DNA of 64,000 nt from Kitasatospora terrestris. GTDB lineage: Bacteria > Actinomycetota > Actinomycetes > Streptomycetales > Streptomycetaceae. Numbering within the stretch: position 1 is the first letter of the stretch; the number at the start of each line of letters is the position of its first letter. Below, piece by piece: positions 35,547 through 44,754 of this stretch. Made by a program: the position numbers and the translations under genes. Below the pieces are notes generated by a model. It searched no databases. It was not told the DNA's origin and saw only the letters and a list, made by a program, of their open reading frames with translations. The DNA is taken from the NCBI RefSeq assembly GCF_039542905.1, contig NZ_BAABIS010000001.1, positions 6,944,001-7,008,000 of the forward strand. The letters are read 5' to 3'.

Positions 35547-36398
35547 TCAGGGGAGCAGGGCGCTGGTGACCCAGCCCGGGAGGCGGTCGAGGTGGCGGCC
35601 CGGGGTGCGGCGGTGGTGCAGGAACTCGCGCGGGGTGCCGCCGGTCAGGGCGCGGAACTCGCGGTTGAGGTGGGCCTGGTCGTAGAAGCCGCAGGCGGTG
35701 GAAGCGGTGCTGAGCGGGTGCCCGGCGGTGAGCATCCGCAGGGTGCGGGCGAGGCGGGTGACGCGGGCGGCCGACTTCGGGGTGAGGCCGATGTGTTCGG
35801 CGAAGCGCAGCTCCAGGCTGCGGGGGCTCCAGCCGACCTCGTGGGCGAGGGCGGCGACGGTGGTCGGCGTGGTGCCGCGCAGCAGGTGGCGCCAGGCGGC
35901 GCGCAGTTGCGGGGCGGGTTCCGGGCCGGCGGCGCGCAGGCGCAGCAGGTGGCGGTCGAGCAGGGTGAACCGGGCCTGGCTGGTGGGGAGTTCGGCGAGC
36001 TGTTCCTCCAGGTGCCGCCACCTGCGGCCGAGCAGCTGGTCCAGTTCGACCTGGCGGTCGCGCAGTTCGCCCAGGTGGACGCCGAGCACGGTGCGGGCGA
36101 ACCAGGAGGTCAGGTTGACCTCGATGCCGCGCATCACGCCGTTGTGCTCGCCGATCACGGCGCGGGTGCGCGGGCCGACCGCGAAGGAGTCGGCGGAGCT
36201 CCAGTCGCCGCTCTCGCCGGGCCGGCCGATCCGCAGCGTGCCCCGGCCGAGGTTGGCGACCAGGGTGACCGCGCCGACGGGCACCTCCAGGCGTCGCTGC
36301 ACCCGGTCGAGGGTGAGGTCGAAGGCCCGGTAGCCGAGCACCGCGTCCGCGAGCGCCGGACCGGGCCTGCCGCGGACCAGCCGCCAGTCGGTGTTCAT
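35547..36398 (-). CDS. AraC-family transcriptional regulator
   Basis: The 283-residue protein has an N-terminal beta-rich sensing domain and a C-terminal double helix-turn-helix (about residues 185-270; signature GFYDQAHLNREFRALTGGTPREF). The ATG at 36398 has GGGGAGA at the right spacing. It is divergent from the monooxygenase operon at 36638 and is the likely regulator of that operon, similar in arrangement to virS-mymA in mycobacteria. The ligand is unknown. Confidence 0.88.
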   Translation of the reverse strand: MNTDWRLVRGRPGPALADAVLGYRAFDLTLDRVQRRLEVPVGAVTLVANLGRGTLRIGRPGESGDWSSADSFAVGPRTRAVIGEHNGVMRGIEVNLTSWFARTVLGVHLGELRDRQVELDQLLGRRWRHLEEQLAELPTSQARFTLLDRHLLRLRAAGPEPAPQLRAAWRHLLRGTTPTTVAALAHEVGWSPRSLELRFAEHIGLTPKSAARVTRLARTLRMLTAGHPLSTASTACGFYDQAHLNREFRALTGGTPREFLHHRRTPGRHLDRLPGWVTSALLP

Positions 36399-36637
36399 GT
36401 GTGTTCTCCCCTGGGGTCGCGGGTCGGGGCCCGGCGACGGGTCAGAGCTATCACCGACCCGCCGGTACGACCAGGGCATGCCGACATGTGGAGCTCGGCC
36501 GTCCGGGTCGGCCGGGTGTGGCCCGCGTCACATCCGGTTATTAGATCTACCGTCAATAGTGTCGGCGGGGCTAACCTCCGACCACGCCGCACCTCCGGCG
36601 CCAATCCCCCACCCTCGGCCCTCCTCGGAGGAGACCC
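36399..36637. promoter_or_regulatory. Divergent control region of the AraC gene and the monooxygenase operon
   Basis: The 239-base gap is the only AT-rich patch in this neighbourhood (about 36530-36575, around TTATTAGATCTACCGTCAATAG). A TAACCT near 36571 could be the -10 box for the operon. The regulator site cannot be assigned by eye. GGAGGAG just before 36638 is the monooxygenase ribosome binding site. Confidence 0.4.
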
Positions 36638-38173
36638 ATGCCATCCGCACCCCCCGCGCCCGCGGTCCCGCACGTGAAGGTCGCCGTCATCGGCTCCGGC
36701 TTCGGCGGCCTCGGCGCCGGCGTCCGGCTGCGCCGGGCGGGCATCACCGACTTCGTGATCCTGGAGCGCGCCGACGCCGTCGGCGGCACCTGGCGCGACA
36801 ACAGCTACCCCGGCTGCGCCTGCGACGTCCCCTCCCACCTGTACTCCTTCTCCTTCGCACCCAACCCCGACTGGCCGCGCAGCTTCTCCGGCCAGCCGCA
36901 CATCCGCGCCTACCTGGAGAAGGTCGCCACCGACTTCGGCCTCCGCCCGCACCTGCGCTTCAACGCCGAGGTGACGGAAGCCCGTTGGGACAACGCCACG
37001 GCCCGCTGGCAGATCACCACCGCCGCCGGGCGGTGGACCGCGGAGGCGCTGGTCTCGGCGACCGGCCCGCTCGCCGACCCGCAGATCCCCGCCCTGCCCG
37101 GCCTCGACGCCTTCCCCGGCAAGGTCTTCCACTCCTCCCGCTGGGACCACGACTACGACCTCGCCGGCAAGCGGGTCGCCGTGGTCGGCACCGGCGCCTC
37201 GGCGATCCAGATCGTCCCCAACATCCAGCCGGAGGTCGGGAAGCTCACCGTCTTCCAGCGCACCCCCGCCTGGGTCCTGCCGCGCGCCGACCGGCGGATC
37301 CCGGCCGTCGAACGGGCCCTGCACCGGGCGCTGCCCTTCACCCGGACGCTGCGCCGCGGGATCCTGTTCGGCGTCCGCGAGCTCCAGGTCGACGCCTTCG
37401 TCCGCCGGCCCCGCCTGCTCGCCGCCGTCCAGCAGATCGCCGAGTGGCACATCGGACGGTCCGTCAAGGACCCTGCCCTGAAGACGAAGCTGACCCCGGA
37501 CTACCGGATCGGCTGCAAGCGGATCCTGATCAGCAACGACTACTACCCGGCGCTCGCCGCCGCCAACACCGAGGTGGTCGCGGCCGGACTGCGCGAGGTG
37601 CGCGGCTCCACCCTGGTGGCCACCGACGGCACCGAGCACGAGGTCGACGCGATCGTCTTCGGCACCGGCTTCCACGTCACCGACATGCCGATCGGAAGCC
37701 GGATCACCGGCGCCGCCGGGCGCAGCCTCGCCGAGGAGTGGAAGGACGGCATGACGGCGCTGCGCGGCACCACCGTGCACGGCTTCCCCAACCTGTTCCT
37801 GGTGATCGGCCCCAACACCGGTCTCGGCAACAGCTCGATGATCCTCATGATCGAGTCCCAACTGAACTACATCATCGACGCGTTGACACGCCTGGACGGG
37901 CTCGGCGCGGCCGCCCTGCACCCCACGCCCGACGCCCAGCGCAGCTGGACCGAGGACGTCCAGCGCCGGATGCGCACCACCGTCTGGGAGACCGGCGGCT
38001 GCACCAGCTGGTACCAGGACGCCCAGGGCCGCAACACCACCGTCTGGCCCGGCACCACCGGCCACTTCCGCCGCGCCACCCGCCGGATCGACCCCGCCGA
38101 GTACGAGCTGGTGCCGCACCCCGCCGCGGTGCCCGCCCAGGCCGAGGCCCGAGCCCAGGAGGTCGGCGCATGA
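36638..38173 (+). CDS. Flavin-binding monooxygenase, Baeyer-Villiger type
   Basis: The 511-residue protein has an FAD-binding GSGFGG at residues 19-24, the GGTWRDNSYPGC stretch typical of the class, an NADPH-binding GTGASAIQ near 184-191, and between them the Baeyer-Villiger fingerprint FxGxxxHxxxWD at residues 159-170. It should insert one oxygen atom into a ketone to form an ester or lactone. The downstream hydrolase could then cleave the ester. It is the first gene of a seven-gene coupled unit; the ATG follows GGAGGAG. MymA-like enzymes of mycobacteria are the closest relatives I can suggest from context. Confidence 0.92.
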   Translation: MPSAPPAPAVPHVKVAVIGSGFGGLGAGVRLRRAGITDFVILERADAVGGTWRDNSYPGCACDVPSHLYSFSFAPNPDWPRSFSGQPHIRAYLEKVATDFGLRPHLRFNAEVTEARWDNATARWQITTAAGRWTAEALVSATGPLADPQIPALPGLDAFPGKVFHSSRWDHDYDLAGKRVAVVGTGASAIQIVPNIQPEVGKLTVFQRTPAWVLPRADRRIPAVERALHRALPFTRTLRRGILFGVRELQVDAFVRRPRLLAAVQQIAEWHIGRSVKDPALKTKLTPDYRIGCKRILISNDYYPALAAANTEVVAAGLREVRGSTLVATDGTEHEVDAIVFGTGFHVTDMPIGSRITGAAGRSLAEEWKDGMTALRGTTVHGFPNLFLVIGPNTGLGNSSMILMIESQLNYIIDALTRLDGLGAAALHPTPDAQRSWTEDVQRRMRTTVWETGGCTSWYQDAQGRNTTVWPGTTGHFRRATRRIDPAEYELVPHPAAVPAQAEARAQEVGA

Positions 38174-39096
38174 GCACCACCCAGCTGCGCAGCGCCGCCG
38201 GGACGCGGCTGCACGTCGAGACTTCCGGACCGCAGGACGCGCCGACGGTCGTCCTGGTACACGGCTGGGCCTGCTCGACCGGGTTCTGGGCGCCGGTCGT
38301 CCAGCGGCTCGCCCAGGACCACCGCGTGGTCGCGTACGACCAGCGCGGCCACGGCCGCAGCGAGGCCGCGCCCAGCGCCGCCGGCTGCTCCACCGACGCC
38401 CTCGCCGACGACCTGGTGACCGTGCTCGGCGCCACCGTGCCGGCCGGACAGCGGGCCGTGATCGCCGGACACAGCATGGGCGGCATGACGCTGATGGCCG
38501 CCGCCGACCGGCCCGAACTGCGCGAGAAGGCCGCGGCCCTGCTGCTCGCCTCCACCGGCAGCGGCAACCTGGCCGCCGAGGCCCGCGTCCTGCCGGTGCC
38601 GGGCCGCGCCGCGCGGCGCGCCGCGCACCGGGCGCTGCTCACGGCCGCGCTGCCGCTCGGCCCGGTCAACGCCGCCAGCCGTGCCCTGGTCAAGTACGCG
38701 GTCATGGGTCCGGGCGCCGCGCCGGCTGAGGTCGAGCAGTGCGCGCGGATCGTGCACGGCACCGCCCGGGTGCCCCGCTCGCACTGGGGCCGGGTCCTGG
38801 CCGGCCTCGAACTCGACCGCAACGTACCGAAGTTGGACGTCCCCACCAGCGTGCTCTACGGCACCCGCGACCGGATGACCCCGCCCCCGCACGCCCACCG
38901 CCTGCACGCCGCGCTGCCGCGACCCGAGCGCCTGGTCGAACTCCCCTCGATCGGCCACATGTCGCCGGTGGAGAGCCCCGACGCCGTCGCCGCCGAGATC
39001 CGCCGCCTGGTGGCGGACCACCTCACCGCACCCCACCGTCCCACCGCCGCCGCCCCCACCCGGCCGCGGTCCGAGCAGGGGAGAGCCGCCCGATGA
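38170..39096 (+). CDS. Alpha/beta hydrolase
   Basis: The 308-residue protein has the oxyanion stretch VLVHGWACST, the nucleophile elbow AGHSMGG, the acid in YGTRDRMTP and the His in SIGHMSPVESP. It starts inside the stop of the monooxygenase gene (ATGA), so the two enzymes are translationally coupled. It is well placed to hydrolyse the ester made by the monooxygenase. The residues after 285 form a Pro/Arg-rich tail. Confidence 0.92.
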   Translation: MSTTQLRSAAGTRLHVETSGPQDAPTVVLVHGWACSTGFWAPVVQRLAQDHRVVAYDQRGHGRSEAAPSAAGCSTDALADDLVTVLGATVPAGQRAVIAGHSMGGMTLMAAADRPELREKAAALLLASTGSGNLAAEARVLPVPGRAARRAAHRALLTAALPLGPVNAASRALVKYAVMGPGAAPAEVEQCARIVHGTARVPRSHWGRVLAGLELDRNVPKLDVPTSVLYGTRDRMTPPPHAHRLHAALPRPERLVELPSIGHMSPVESPDAVAAEIRRLVADHLTAPHRPTAAAPTRPRSEQGRAAR

Positions 39097-40004
39097 CCCG
39101 CACCCCGCCGCTGTCCGACCAGGTCGCCGTCGTCACCGGAGCCGCCCGCGGCGTCGGCGCACTGCTCGCCCAGCGCCTCGCCGCCCGCGGCGCCAAGGTC
39201 GCCCTGGTCGGCCTGGAGCCGGACGAACTCGCCACCGTCGCCAGGACCTGCGGGCCCGACGCCACCAGCTGGGAGGCCGACGTCACCGACCTGGAGACGC
39301 TCGCCGCCGTCGCCGACGCGATCCGCGCGCACTACGGCCGGATCGACACCGTCGTGGCCAACGCCGGCATCGCCCTCGGCGGCCCGCTGCTGGACGCCGA
39401 CCACCGGATGTTCAGCCGGGTGATCGAGGTCAACCTGCTCGGCTCCGTCGCCACCGCACGGGCCTTCCTGCCCGCCCTGATCGACAGCGGCGGCTACCTG
39501 CTGCAGGTCGCCTCGCTCGCCGCGCTCACCCCCGCCCCGCTGATGACCGCCTACTGCGCCTCCAAGGCCGGCGTCGAGTCGTTCGCCCACGCGCTGCGCG
39601 CCGAGACGGGCCACAAGGGCGTCAAGGTCGGCGTCGGGTACCTCAGTTGGACCGACACCGACATGGTCCGCGGCGCCGACCGGGACGAGGTGCTGCGCGA
39701 GATGCGGGCCCGGCTGCCGTGGCCCGCCAACAAGACCTACCCGCTGGAGCCGGCCGTCGAGCGGATCGTCGCCGGCATCGCGCGGCGCTCCCCGCACGTC
39801 TACGCCCAGTGGTGGCTGCGCGGCATGCAGGCCGTCCGCGGCGCGGTCCCCGGCGTGCTCGGGCGGCTCGGCCCGCGCGAGGTCGCGCGCCTCGAACCCC
39901 GGCTCGCCGCGACCGCCGCCGACCGGCTGCGGCCGGTCGGCGCGGGCGGAGCGGCCGGTGCGGGCGGCAGCGCCGTCGGCGCCGCGACGGACGGGAGCGC
40001 CTGA
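39093..40004 (+). CDS. Short-chain dehydrogenase/reductase
   Basis: The 303-residue classical SDR has TGAARGVG for the cofactor, NAG, and the active-site Ser and YCASK. The start overlaps the hydrolase stop (ATGA). It probably interconverts an alcohol and the ketone substrate of the monooxygenase, giving a complete alcohol-ketone-ester-hydrolysis path. The last 40 residues are Gly/Ala-rich and outside the usual fold. Confidence 0.92.
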   Translation: MTRTPPLSDQVAVVTGAARGVGALLAQRLAARGAKVALVGLEPDELATVARTCGPDATSWEADVTDLETLAAVADAIRAHYGRIDTVVANAGIALGGPLLDADHRMFSRVIEVNLLGSVATARAFLPALIDSGGYLLQVASLAALTPAPLMTAYCASKAGVESFAHALRAETGHKGVKVGVGYLSWTDTDMVRGADRDEVLREMRARLPWPANKTYPLEPAVERIVAGIARRSPHVYAQWWLRGMQAVRGAVPGVLGRLGPREVARLEPRLAATAADRLRPVGAGGAAGAGGSAVGAATDGSA

Positions 40005-40006
40005 CC

Positions 40007-41821
40007 ATGCGGCACCTGCTGGCCGCCGCCGGCCCCGCACCGGCCGGCGGCGCCCCGTTCACCCAGATCCTGGTCGTCTTCGGCGTGACGATGCTGGTCT
40101 TCGCCGCGGTCGCCCACGTCGTGTGGCGCGAGGCCCTCGGCCGCGCCACCCCGGTCGGCAAGCTGGCCGACCGGCTGGCCGCGCTCACCGACGTGCCGCG
40201 CTGGGCCGCGCTCACCGGGCCGCTGCACCTGCAGTCGATCGTGCTCGCCGGCATCGGCGTCTACTGGGACGTCCCGTACCACTACGACTTCGGCCGCGAC
40301 GAGGGCCCGCTGGCCAACCCGGCCCACTACTTCATCTTCTTCGGCCTGCTCGGCATGGTCGCCACCGGCGGCTTCGCCATCGCCCTGGCCCGCCGCCCGC
40401 TGCCCCGGCGGCCGCTGCGGATCGGGCGCGGCTGGAGGGTCCCGTACGGGGCCGCGCTGATCCTGATCGGCGGACTCTTCGGCTTCGTCGCCTTCCCGAT
40501 GGACGACGTCTGGCACCGGATGTTCGGCCAGGACGTCACCCTGTGGGGCCCGACCCACGTGCTGCTGCTCGGCGGCGCGCTGTTCGCGCTCTTCGGCTCC
40601 TGGCTGCTGTGCGCGGAGGCGCAGCAGGTCGTCGGACGGAAGGGCTTCCTGGTCGGCTACGAACTGGGCACCGCCGCCTGGGTGGTGCTCTGCCTCTCCG
40701 CCTACCTGATGGAGTTCGACCTCGGCGGGCCGCAGTTCCCGCTGCTCGCCGACCCGGTGCTGCTCACCGCCTTCGCCGCGATCGCCCTGCCGGCCGCCCG
40801 CGCCCGGCTGTTCCGCGGCAGCCTGCTGCTGGTCTGGGCGGTGTACTTCGTGCTGCGGCTGACCATCGGCGGGATCGACCGGCTGCTGGACACCAGCGTG
40901 CCGCACATCCCGCTGGTGCTCGGCTCCGCCCTGCTGGTCGAGGCGGTGGCCCTGACCCTGGGCACGGCGCGCCGGACCCGCTTCGCCCTGGTGTCCGGCC
41001 TGCTGATCGGCACCGTCGGGGTGCTCGTCGAGGCCGGGTGGACCCGGATCGGCATGCCGCTCGCCTGGCCGGCCGGCCTGCTCGCCACCGCCGTACCGCT
41101 GTGCGCGGCCGTCGGCGCCGCCGGAGCGCTCGCCGGGGTGTGGCTCGCCGGACGGCTGGACACCGTCGCCCCCGGCGCGGACCCGGAACCCGCCCGCAGC
41201 ACACCCGGCCGGACGGCGGCCGCGCTCGGCCTCGCCGCAGTGCTCGCCGCCTGCGCCTGGGTGATCCCGCCGACCGCCGACACGCACGGCACCGCCGCGC
41301 TCTCCCTCACCGACGCCGGGCCGGCGACCGGTGACCCCGCGGACCGCGAGGTGAACCTCACCGTCCGCGTCGAGCCCGCCGGACTCGCCGAAGGCGCCGT
41401 GTGGTTCAGCGTCTTCTCCTGGCAGGGCGGCGCCATCGAACGGCAGGACCTGCAGCGCATCGGCGACGGCCTGTACCGGACCGAGAAGCCCGTCCGGGCC
41501 GGCGGCGCCAAGTGGAAGACGCTGATCCGGCTGCACCGCGGCACCGGCGACCTGGTCGCCGTCCCGGTCTACCTGCCCGCGGACCCGGCCATCCCGGCCG
41601 CCGCCGTGCCCGCCGAGGACGGCGCCGTCCGGCCGTTCGTCCGTGAGCAGAGCATCCTCCAGCGCGAGACCCGGCTGGACGTGCCCGGCTGGGCCTGGAC
41701 CACCGGCTACCTGGCGGTCGCCGTGGTCTTCGCCCTGATGCTGGGTACCACCGTGCTGGTGCTCGCCCGGGCCTCCCGGCCCGCCGCCGCCCGAACCGGC
41801 CCCGCGGCCCGTACCGCCTGA
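40007..41821 (+). CDS. Polytopic membrane protein of unknown function
   Basis: The product has 604 residues. About 11-12 hydrophobic segments fill residues 15-430; loops carry His- and Trp-rich patches (WDVPYHYDFGRDEGPLANPAHYF, MDDVWHRMFGQDVTLWGPTH) that could bind metal or haem. Residues about 440-570 are an outer beta-rich domain and a last membrane segment lies at 565-590. It begins 3 bases after the SDR stop. I do not recognise the family. It is followed by a cupredoxin-like lipoprotein, so a copper or electron-transfer role is possible. Confidence 0.7.
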   Translation: MRHLLAAAGPAPAGGAPFTQILVVFGVTMLVFAAVAHVVWREALGRATPVGKLADRLAALTDVPRWAALTGPLHLQSIVLAGIGVYWDVPYHYDFGRDEGPLANPAHYFIFFGLLGMVATGGFAIALARRPLPRRPLRIGRGWRVPYGAALILIGGLFGFVAFPMDDVWHRMFGQDVTLWGPTHVLLLGGALFALFGSWLLCAEAQQVVGRKGFLVGYELGTAAWVVLCLSAYLMEFDLGGPQFPLLADPVLLTAFAAIALPAARARLFRGSLLLVWAVYFVLRLTIGGIDRLLDTSVPHIPLVLGSALLVEAVALTLGTARRTRFALVSGLLIGTVGVLVEAGWTRIGMPLAWPAGLLATAVPLCAAVGAAGALAGVWLAGRLDTVAPGADPEPARSTPGRTAAALGLAAVLAACAWVIPPTADTHGTAALSLTDAGPATGDPADREVNLTVRVEPAGLAEGAVWFSVFSWQGGAIERQDLQRIGDGLYRTEKPVRAGGAKWKTLIRLHRGTGDLVAVPVYLPADPAIPAAAVPAEDGAVRPFVREQSILQRETRLDVPGWAWTTGYLAVAVVFALMLGTTVLVLARASRPAAARTGPAARTA

Positions 41822-41844
41822 CACCGAAGGACCCGTCCGCCACC

Positions 41845-42318
41845 ATGCCCAGGACCCCCGCCCGCACCGCCGCCGTCGGCACTGCCGGAGCGCTCACCGC
41901 GCTGCTGCTCGCCACCGGATGCGGCACCGCCGCCCCGGCGGCCCCGCCCGCAACCCCGGCGCCTCCGTCCGCTGCCGCCCCGGCGTCGAACGGAACGGGG
42001 GCGGCGGACGGGCCCTCGCCGGCCGGCGCGACGGCCGCCCCGGCGGCGTCCCCGACCGACGTGGAGCTGCGGGTGCGGGTGAGCGGCGGGCAGGTCAGCG
42101 GCCCGGCCGGGCGGCCCGTGGTGCCGCTCGGCCGGGCCGTGGTGCTCACCGTGGAGGCCGACGTCAGCGACGAGGTGCACGTCCACGGCTACGACCTGCA
42201 CGGCGACGCCGCCCCCGGCCGGCCGGTGACGATCCGGTTCACCGCAGACATCCCCGGCCGGTTCGAGGTCGAGCTGGAGGAGGCGCACCTGAGCCTGCTG
42301 CGCTTCGAGGTCCGGTGA
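41845..42318 (+). CDS. Cupredoxin-like lipoprotein
   Basis: The 157-residue protein has a signal peptide ending LLATGC with lipobox Cys26, an Ala/Pro-rich spacer to about residue 70, and a small beta domain resembling a cupredoxin fold (DEVHVHGYDLHGDAAPG, IPGRFEVELEEAH). The His residues in VHVHGYDLHG might bind copper, but the usual Cys ligand is absent. The stop overlaps the next start as GTGA. It sits between two polytopic membrane proteins and is expected on the outer face of the membrane. Confidence 0.75.
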   Translation: MPRTPARTAAVGTAGALTALLLATGCGTAAPAAPPATPAPPSAAAPASNGTGAADGPSPAGATAAPAASPTDVELRVRVSGGQVSGPAGRPVVPLGRAVVLTVEADVSDEVHVHGYDLHGDAAPGRPVTIRFTADIPGRFEVELEEAHLSLLRFEVR

Positions 42319-43620
42319 CCACGCTCGCCCACGGCCTCGGCGGCCGCTCCGACCTGCCGCTGCCGCTCTGGCTCGCGGTCGGCGGGGCGGCCCTCGCGCT
42401 GCTGGCGTCCTTCCTGGTGCTCGGCGCGTTCTGGAGCACCCCCCCGGCTCGGCCGACCGGACGCCGGACGCCCGCTGCCACCGGGCGTGGTCCGCACCCT
42501 CGACCACCGGGCGACCCGCACCGCCGGCCGGCTGCTCGGCGGCGCCCTGCTCACCGCGCTGCTCGCCGCCGCCTGGGCCGGGCCCGACGACCCGGCCCGC
42601 AACCCGGCACCGACCTGGTGGTACGTCTGGTTCTGGGTCGGCCTGGTACCGCTCACCCTGCTGCTGGGCGCGGGGGCCTGGCGCCGGCTCGACCCGCTGC
42701 GCCCGCTCGCCGCCCTGGCGGGGCGGGCCCTGCCGCGCCGTCCGCTGCCGGAGCGGGTCTCGAACCGGCCCGCGCTCGCCGGGCTCTCGGCCTTCCTCTG
42801 GCTGGAGCTGGTGTACGACCACTCCGCCTCGCCGCGGGCCGTGGCGGTGTTCGTCACCGGCTACGCGCTGGTCCAGGTCCTCGCCGGCGCCCGGTACGGC
42901 CCGGCGTGGTTCGAGCGCGCCGAGGCGTTCGGCGCGTACACCGCGCTGATCGGCGCCGTCTCGCCGCTCGGCCGGCGCGCCGACGGAACTCCCGTGCTGC
43001 GCAACCCGCTCGACGGCCTCGCCGGGCTGCCGCGGAGCGGCGCGACCACCCGCGCGGTGGTGCTGCTGCTCGGCTCCACCGCCTTCGACGGCCTCAGCCG
43101 CACCCCCCTGTGGTCCGACGCCGTCCAGGGCACCGGCCGGGCCGCGTACCTGCTGCTGGGCACCGCCGGGCTCGCGGGCTCGGTCGGCGCGGTGGCGCTG
43201 ACGTACCTGCTCGCGGTCCGGCTCAGCCTGCCGTACCTGCGTCGATCGACTGGCCCGTACGCGGAGTTCGGGCACACGCTGGTGCCCGTGATGCTCGGCT
43301 ACACGGTGGCGCACTACTTCTCGTTCGCGCTGTTCCAGGGGCAGGTTGGGATGCTGCTGGCGGGTGACCCGCTGGGACGCGGCTGGGACCCGTTCGGACT
43401 GGCCGGCCGGCGGATCGACTACCTGCTGCTGCCCGCCGGCGGCATCGCGCTGGTCCAGGTCGGCGCGATCGTGGCCGGCCACCTGGTGGGCGTGATCGCC
43501 GCGCACGACCGGTCGGTGGCGCTGATGCCGCGCCGGTACGCGCGGACCGGGCAGTACCCGATGCTGGCCGTGATGATCGGCTACACCACCGCCGGGATCG
43601 CCCTGCTGGCGGGCGCATGA
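42315..43620 (+). pseudogene. Polytopic membrane protein split by a frameshift at a C7 run
   Basis: The N-terminal part starts with GTG at 42315 (AHGLGGRSDLPLPLWL, first membrane segment, FLVLGAFWSTP) in one frame. The remaining 370 residues, with about 8 membrane segments, are in the next frame. The shift falls at seven Cs (42439-42445). Reading six Cs gives one smooth protein of about 434 residues passing through STPRLGRPDAGRPLP. The broken form would lack most of the protein. Related actinobacterial proteins start with the same AHGLGGR; some carry a fenitrothion hydrolase name, which I treat as unreliable. Sequencing error, phase variation and a true lesion are all possible. Confidence 0.8.
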
Positions 43621-43802
43621 GCGTCCGACTCGCCCACCAGGGCGGCTGGGACGAGATCAGCGCCGCCGTGCTCGGACCGCTGCTGGTGATCGCCGCGCTG
43701 GTCGCGGCCGCGGTCCGGCGCCGCCCGCTCGACGACGCCCGGGACGAGGACCGGGACGAGGACCGGGACGAGGACGAGGAGGATCTGCCGGAGGACGGCT
43801 GA
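43617..43802 (+). CDS. Small membrane protein with an acidic repeat tail
   Basis: The 61-residue protein has one membrane segment (about residues 15-33) and a tail of DEDR repeats. The tail is encoded by three exact copies of a 12-bp unit, CGGGACGAGGAC, at 43740-43775. It starts inside the stop of the preceding gene (ATGA) and closes the seven-gene unit. Copy number of the 12-bp unit could vary between strains. The function is unknown; a metal-binding or partner-binding tail is possible. Confidence 0.7.
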   Translation: MSVRLAHQGGWDEISAAVLGPLLVIAALVAAAVRRRPLDDARDEDRDEDRDEDEEDLPEDG

Positions 43803-43803
43803 A

Positions 43804-43831
43804 GGCCTCCCGGGCGGCGTCCCGGGAGGCC
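43804..43831. terminator. Bidirectional terminator between the monooxygenase operon and the MIB genes
   Basis: A perfect 11-bp stem GGCCTCCCGGG and complement with a 6-base loop starts 2 bases after the stop of the small membrane protein gene, between convergent units. Confidence 0.85.
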
Positions 43832-43848
43832 GGCTCGGCGGGGGTCGG

Positions 43849-44718
43849 TCAGACCCGGTCGGCCGCGATCAGCACGTACTGGAACGAGCCGTCCTTGTAG
43901 GACTCCAGGAACGCCTCCTCGATGCCGGTGACCAGCGAGGAGGTCGCCCGCAGCTCCCAGTACGGGAGGGTGTCCGGGGTCAGGTCGATGACGGCCTGCG
44001 GCACCAGGCGGTTGTCGGCCATCGCGCGCAGGTACTCGCGGCGGGAGTGGATGTTGCACTCGAAGTGCGCGTTGATCTGCGACACCCACTTCGAGGGCTG
44101 CCCGTACTTCGGGTTCCAGCAGCCGGTGATGGTGACGTAGCGCCCGCCCACCCGCAGCAGGCGGGAGTGCTCGGCGAACAGGTCGTCCAGGTCGACGTAC
44201 ATGCTCGACTCGTTGTTCCACGACGCCGCCATCTGCCCCTTCTCGAAGGGGGTGTCCAGCATGTTGCAGACCTGCGCGCGGACCGAGCCGTCGATGCCCA
44301 GCTCGCGCGCCCGCCGGTTGCCGAACTCGGCCTGCTTGGCGGAGAGGGTGACACCCTCGACCTTGCAGCCGAAGCGCTGGTGCGCCATCACCGAGGAGCC
44401 GCCGCGGCCGCAGCCGGCGTCCAGCAGGGTGTCGTCGCGGCCGATCGGACCCAGGTGGTCCAGCAGCACCTCGGCCTGGGCGGACTCCAGTCGGTGCAGC
44501 TCGGCGACGACCTTCTTCTCGTGCTCGCTGTCCTCCGGGTCGCCGAGGGACGCGTGGTCGACCTCGCCGATGCCGTAGTGGTGGTGGTACAGACCGTCGA
44601 CGTCGCCGAGGCGAAGGTTGACGGGCCGGGCCTCGTGGTCCCAGTACCGGGCGATGTCGCCCTGGTACGGGGTGGCCGGACCGGGGATGGCAGCGGCGGA
44701 GAGGTCGGTCATGGTCAT
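43849..44718 (-). CDS. Geranyl diphosphate 2-C-methyltransferase (MIB pathway)
   Basis: The 289-residue SAM-dependent enzyme methylates geranyl diphosphate at C2, the first step to 2-methylisoborneol. Motif I is LLDAGCGRGGSS at about 98-109. The N-terminal YQGDIARYWDHEARPVNLRLGDVDGLYHHHYGIG region (read in parts) and SASWNNESSMYVDL-like MAASWNNESSMYVDL are characteristic of this group. It lies 36 bases downstream of the MIB synthase gene on the same strand, as in other MIB clusters. It ends near a shared terminator. Confidence 0.95.
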   Translation of the reverse strand: MTMTDLSAAAIPGPATPYQGDIARYWDHEARPVNLRLGDVDGLYHHHYGIGEVDHASLGDPEDSEHEKKVVAELHRLESAQAEVLLDHLGPIGRDDTLLDAGCGRGGSSVMAHQRFGCKVEGVTLSAKQAEFGNRRARELGIDGSVRAQVCNMLDTPFEKGQMAASWNNESSMYVDLDDLFAEHSRLLRVGGRYVTITGCWNPKYGQPSKWVSQINAHFECNIHSRREYLRAMADNRLVPQAVIDLTPDTLPYWELRATSSLVTGIEEAFLESYKDGSFQYVLIAADRV

Positions 44719-44754
44719 TAAAACGGGCTCCTTGGGATACGGGACGACTTCGGG

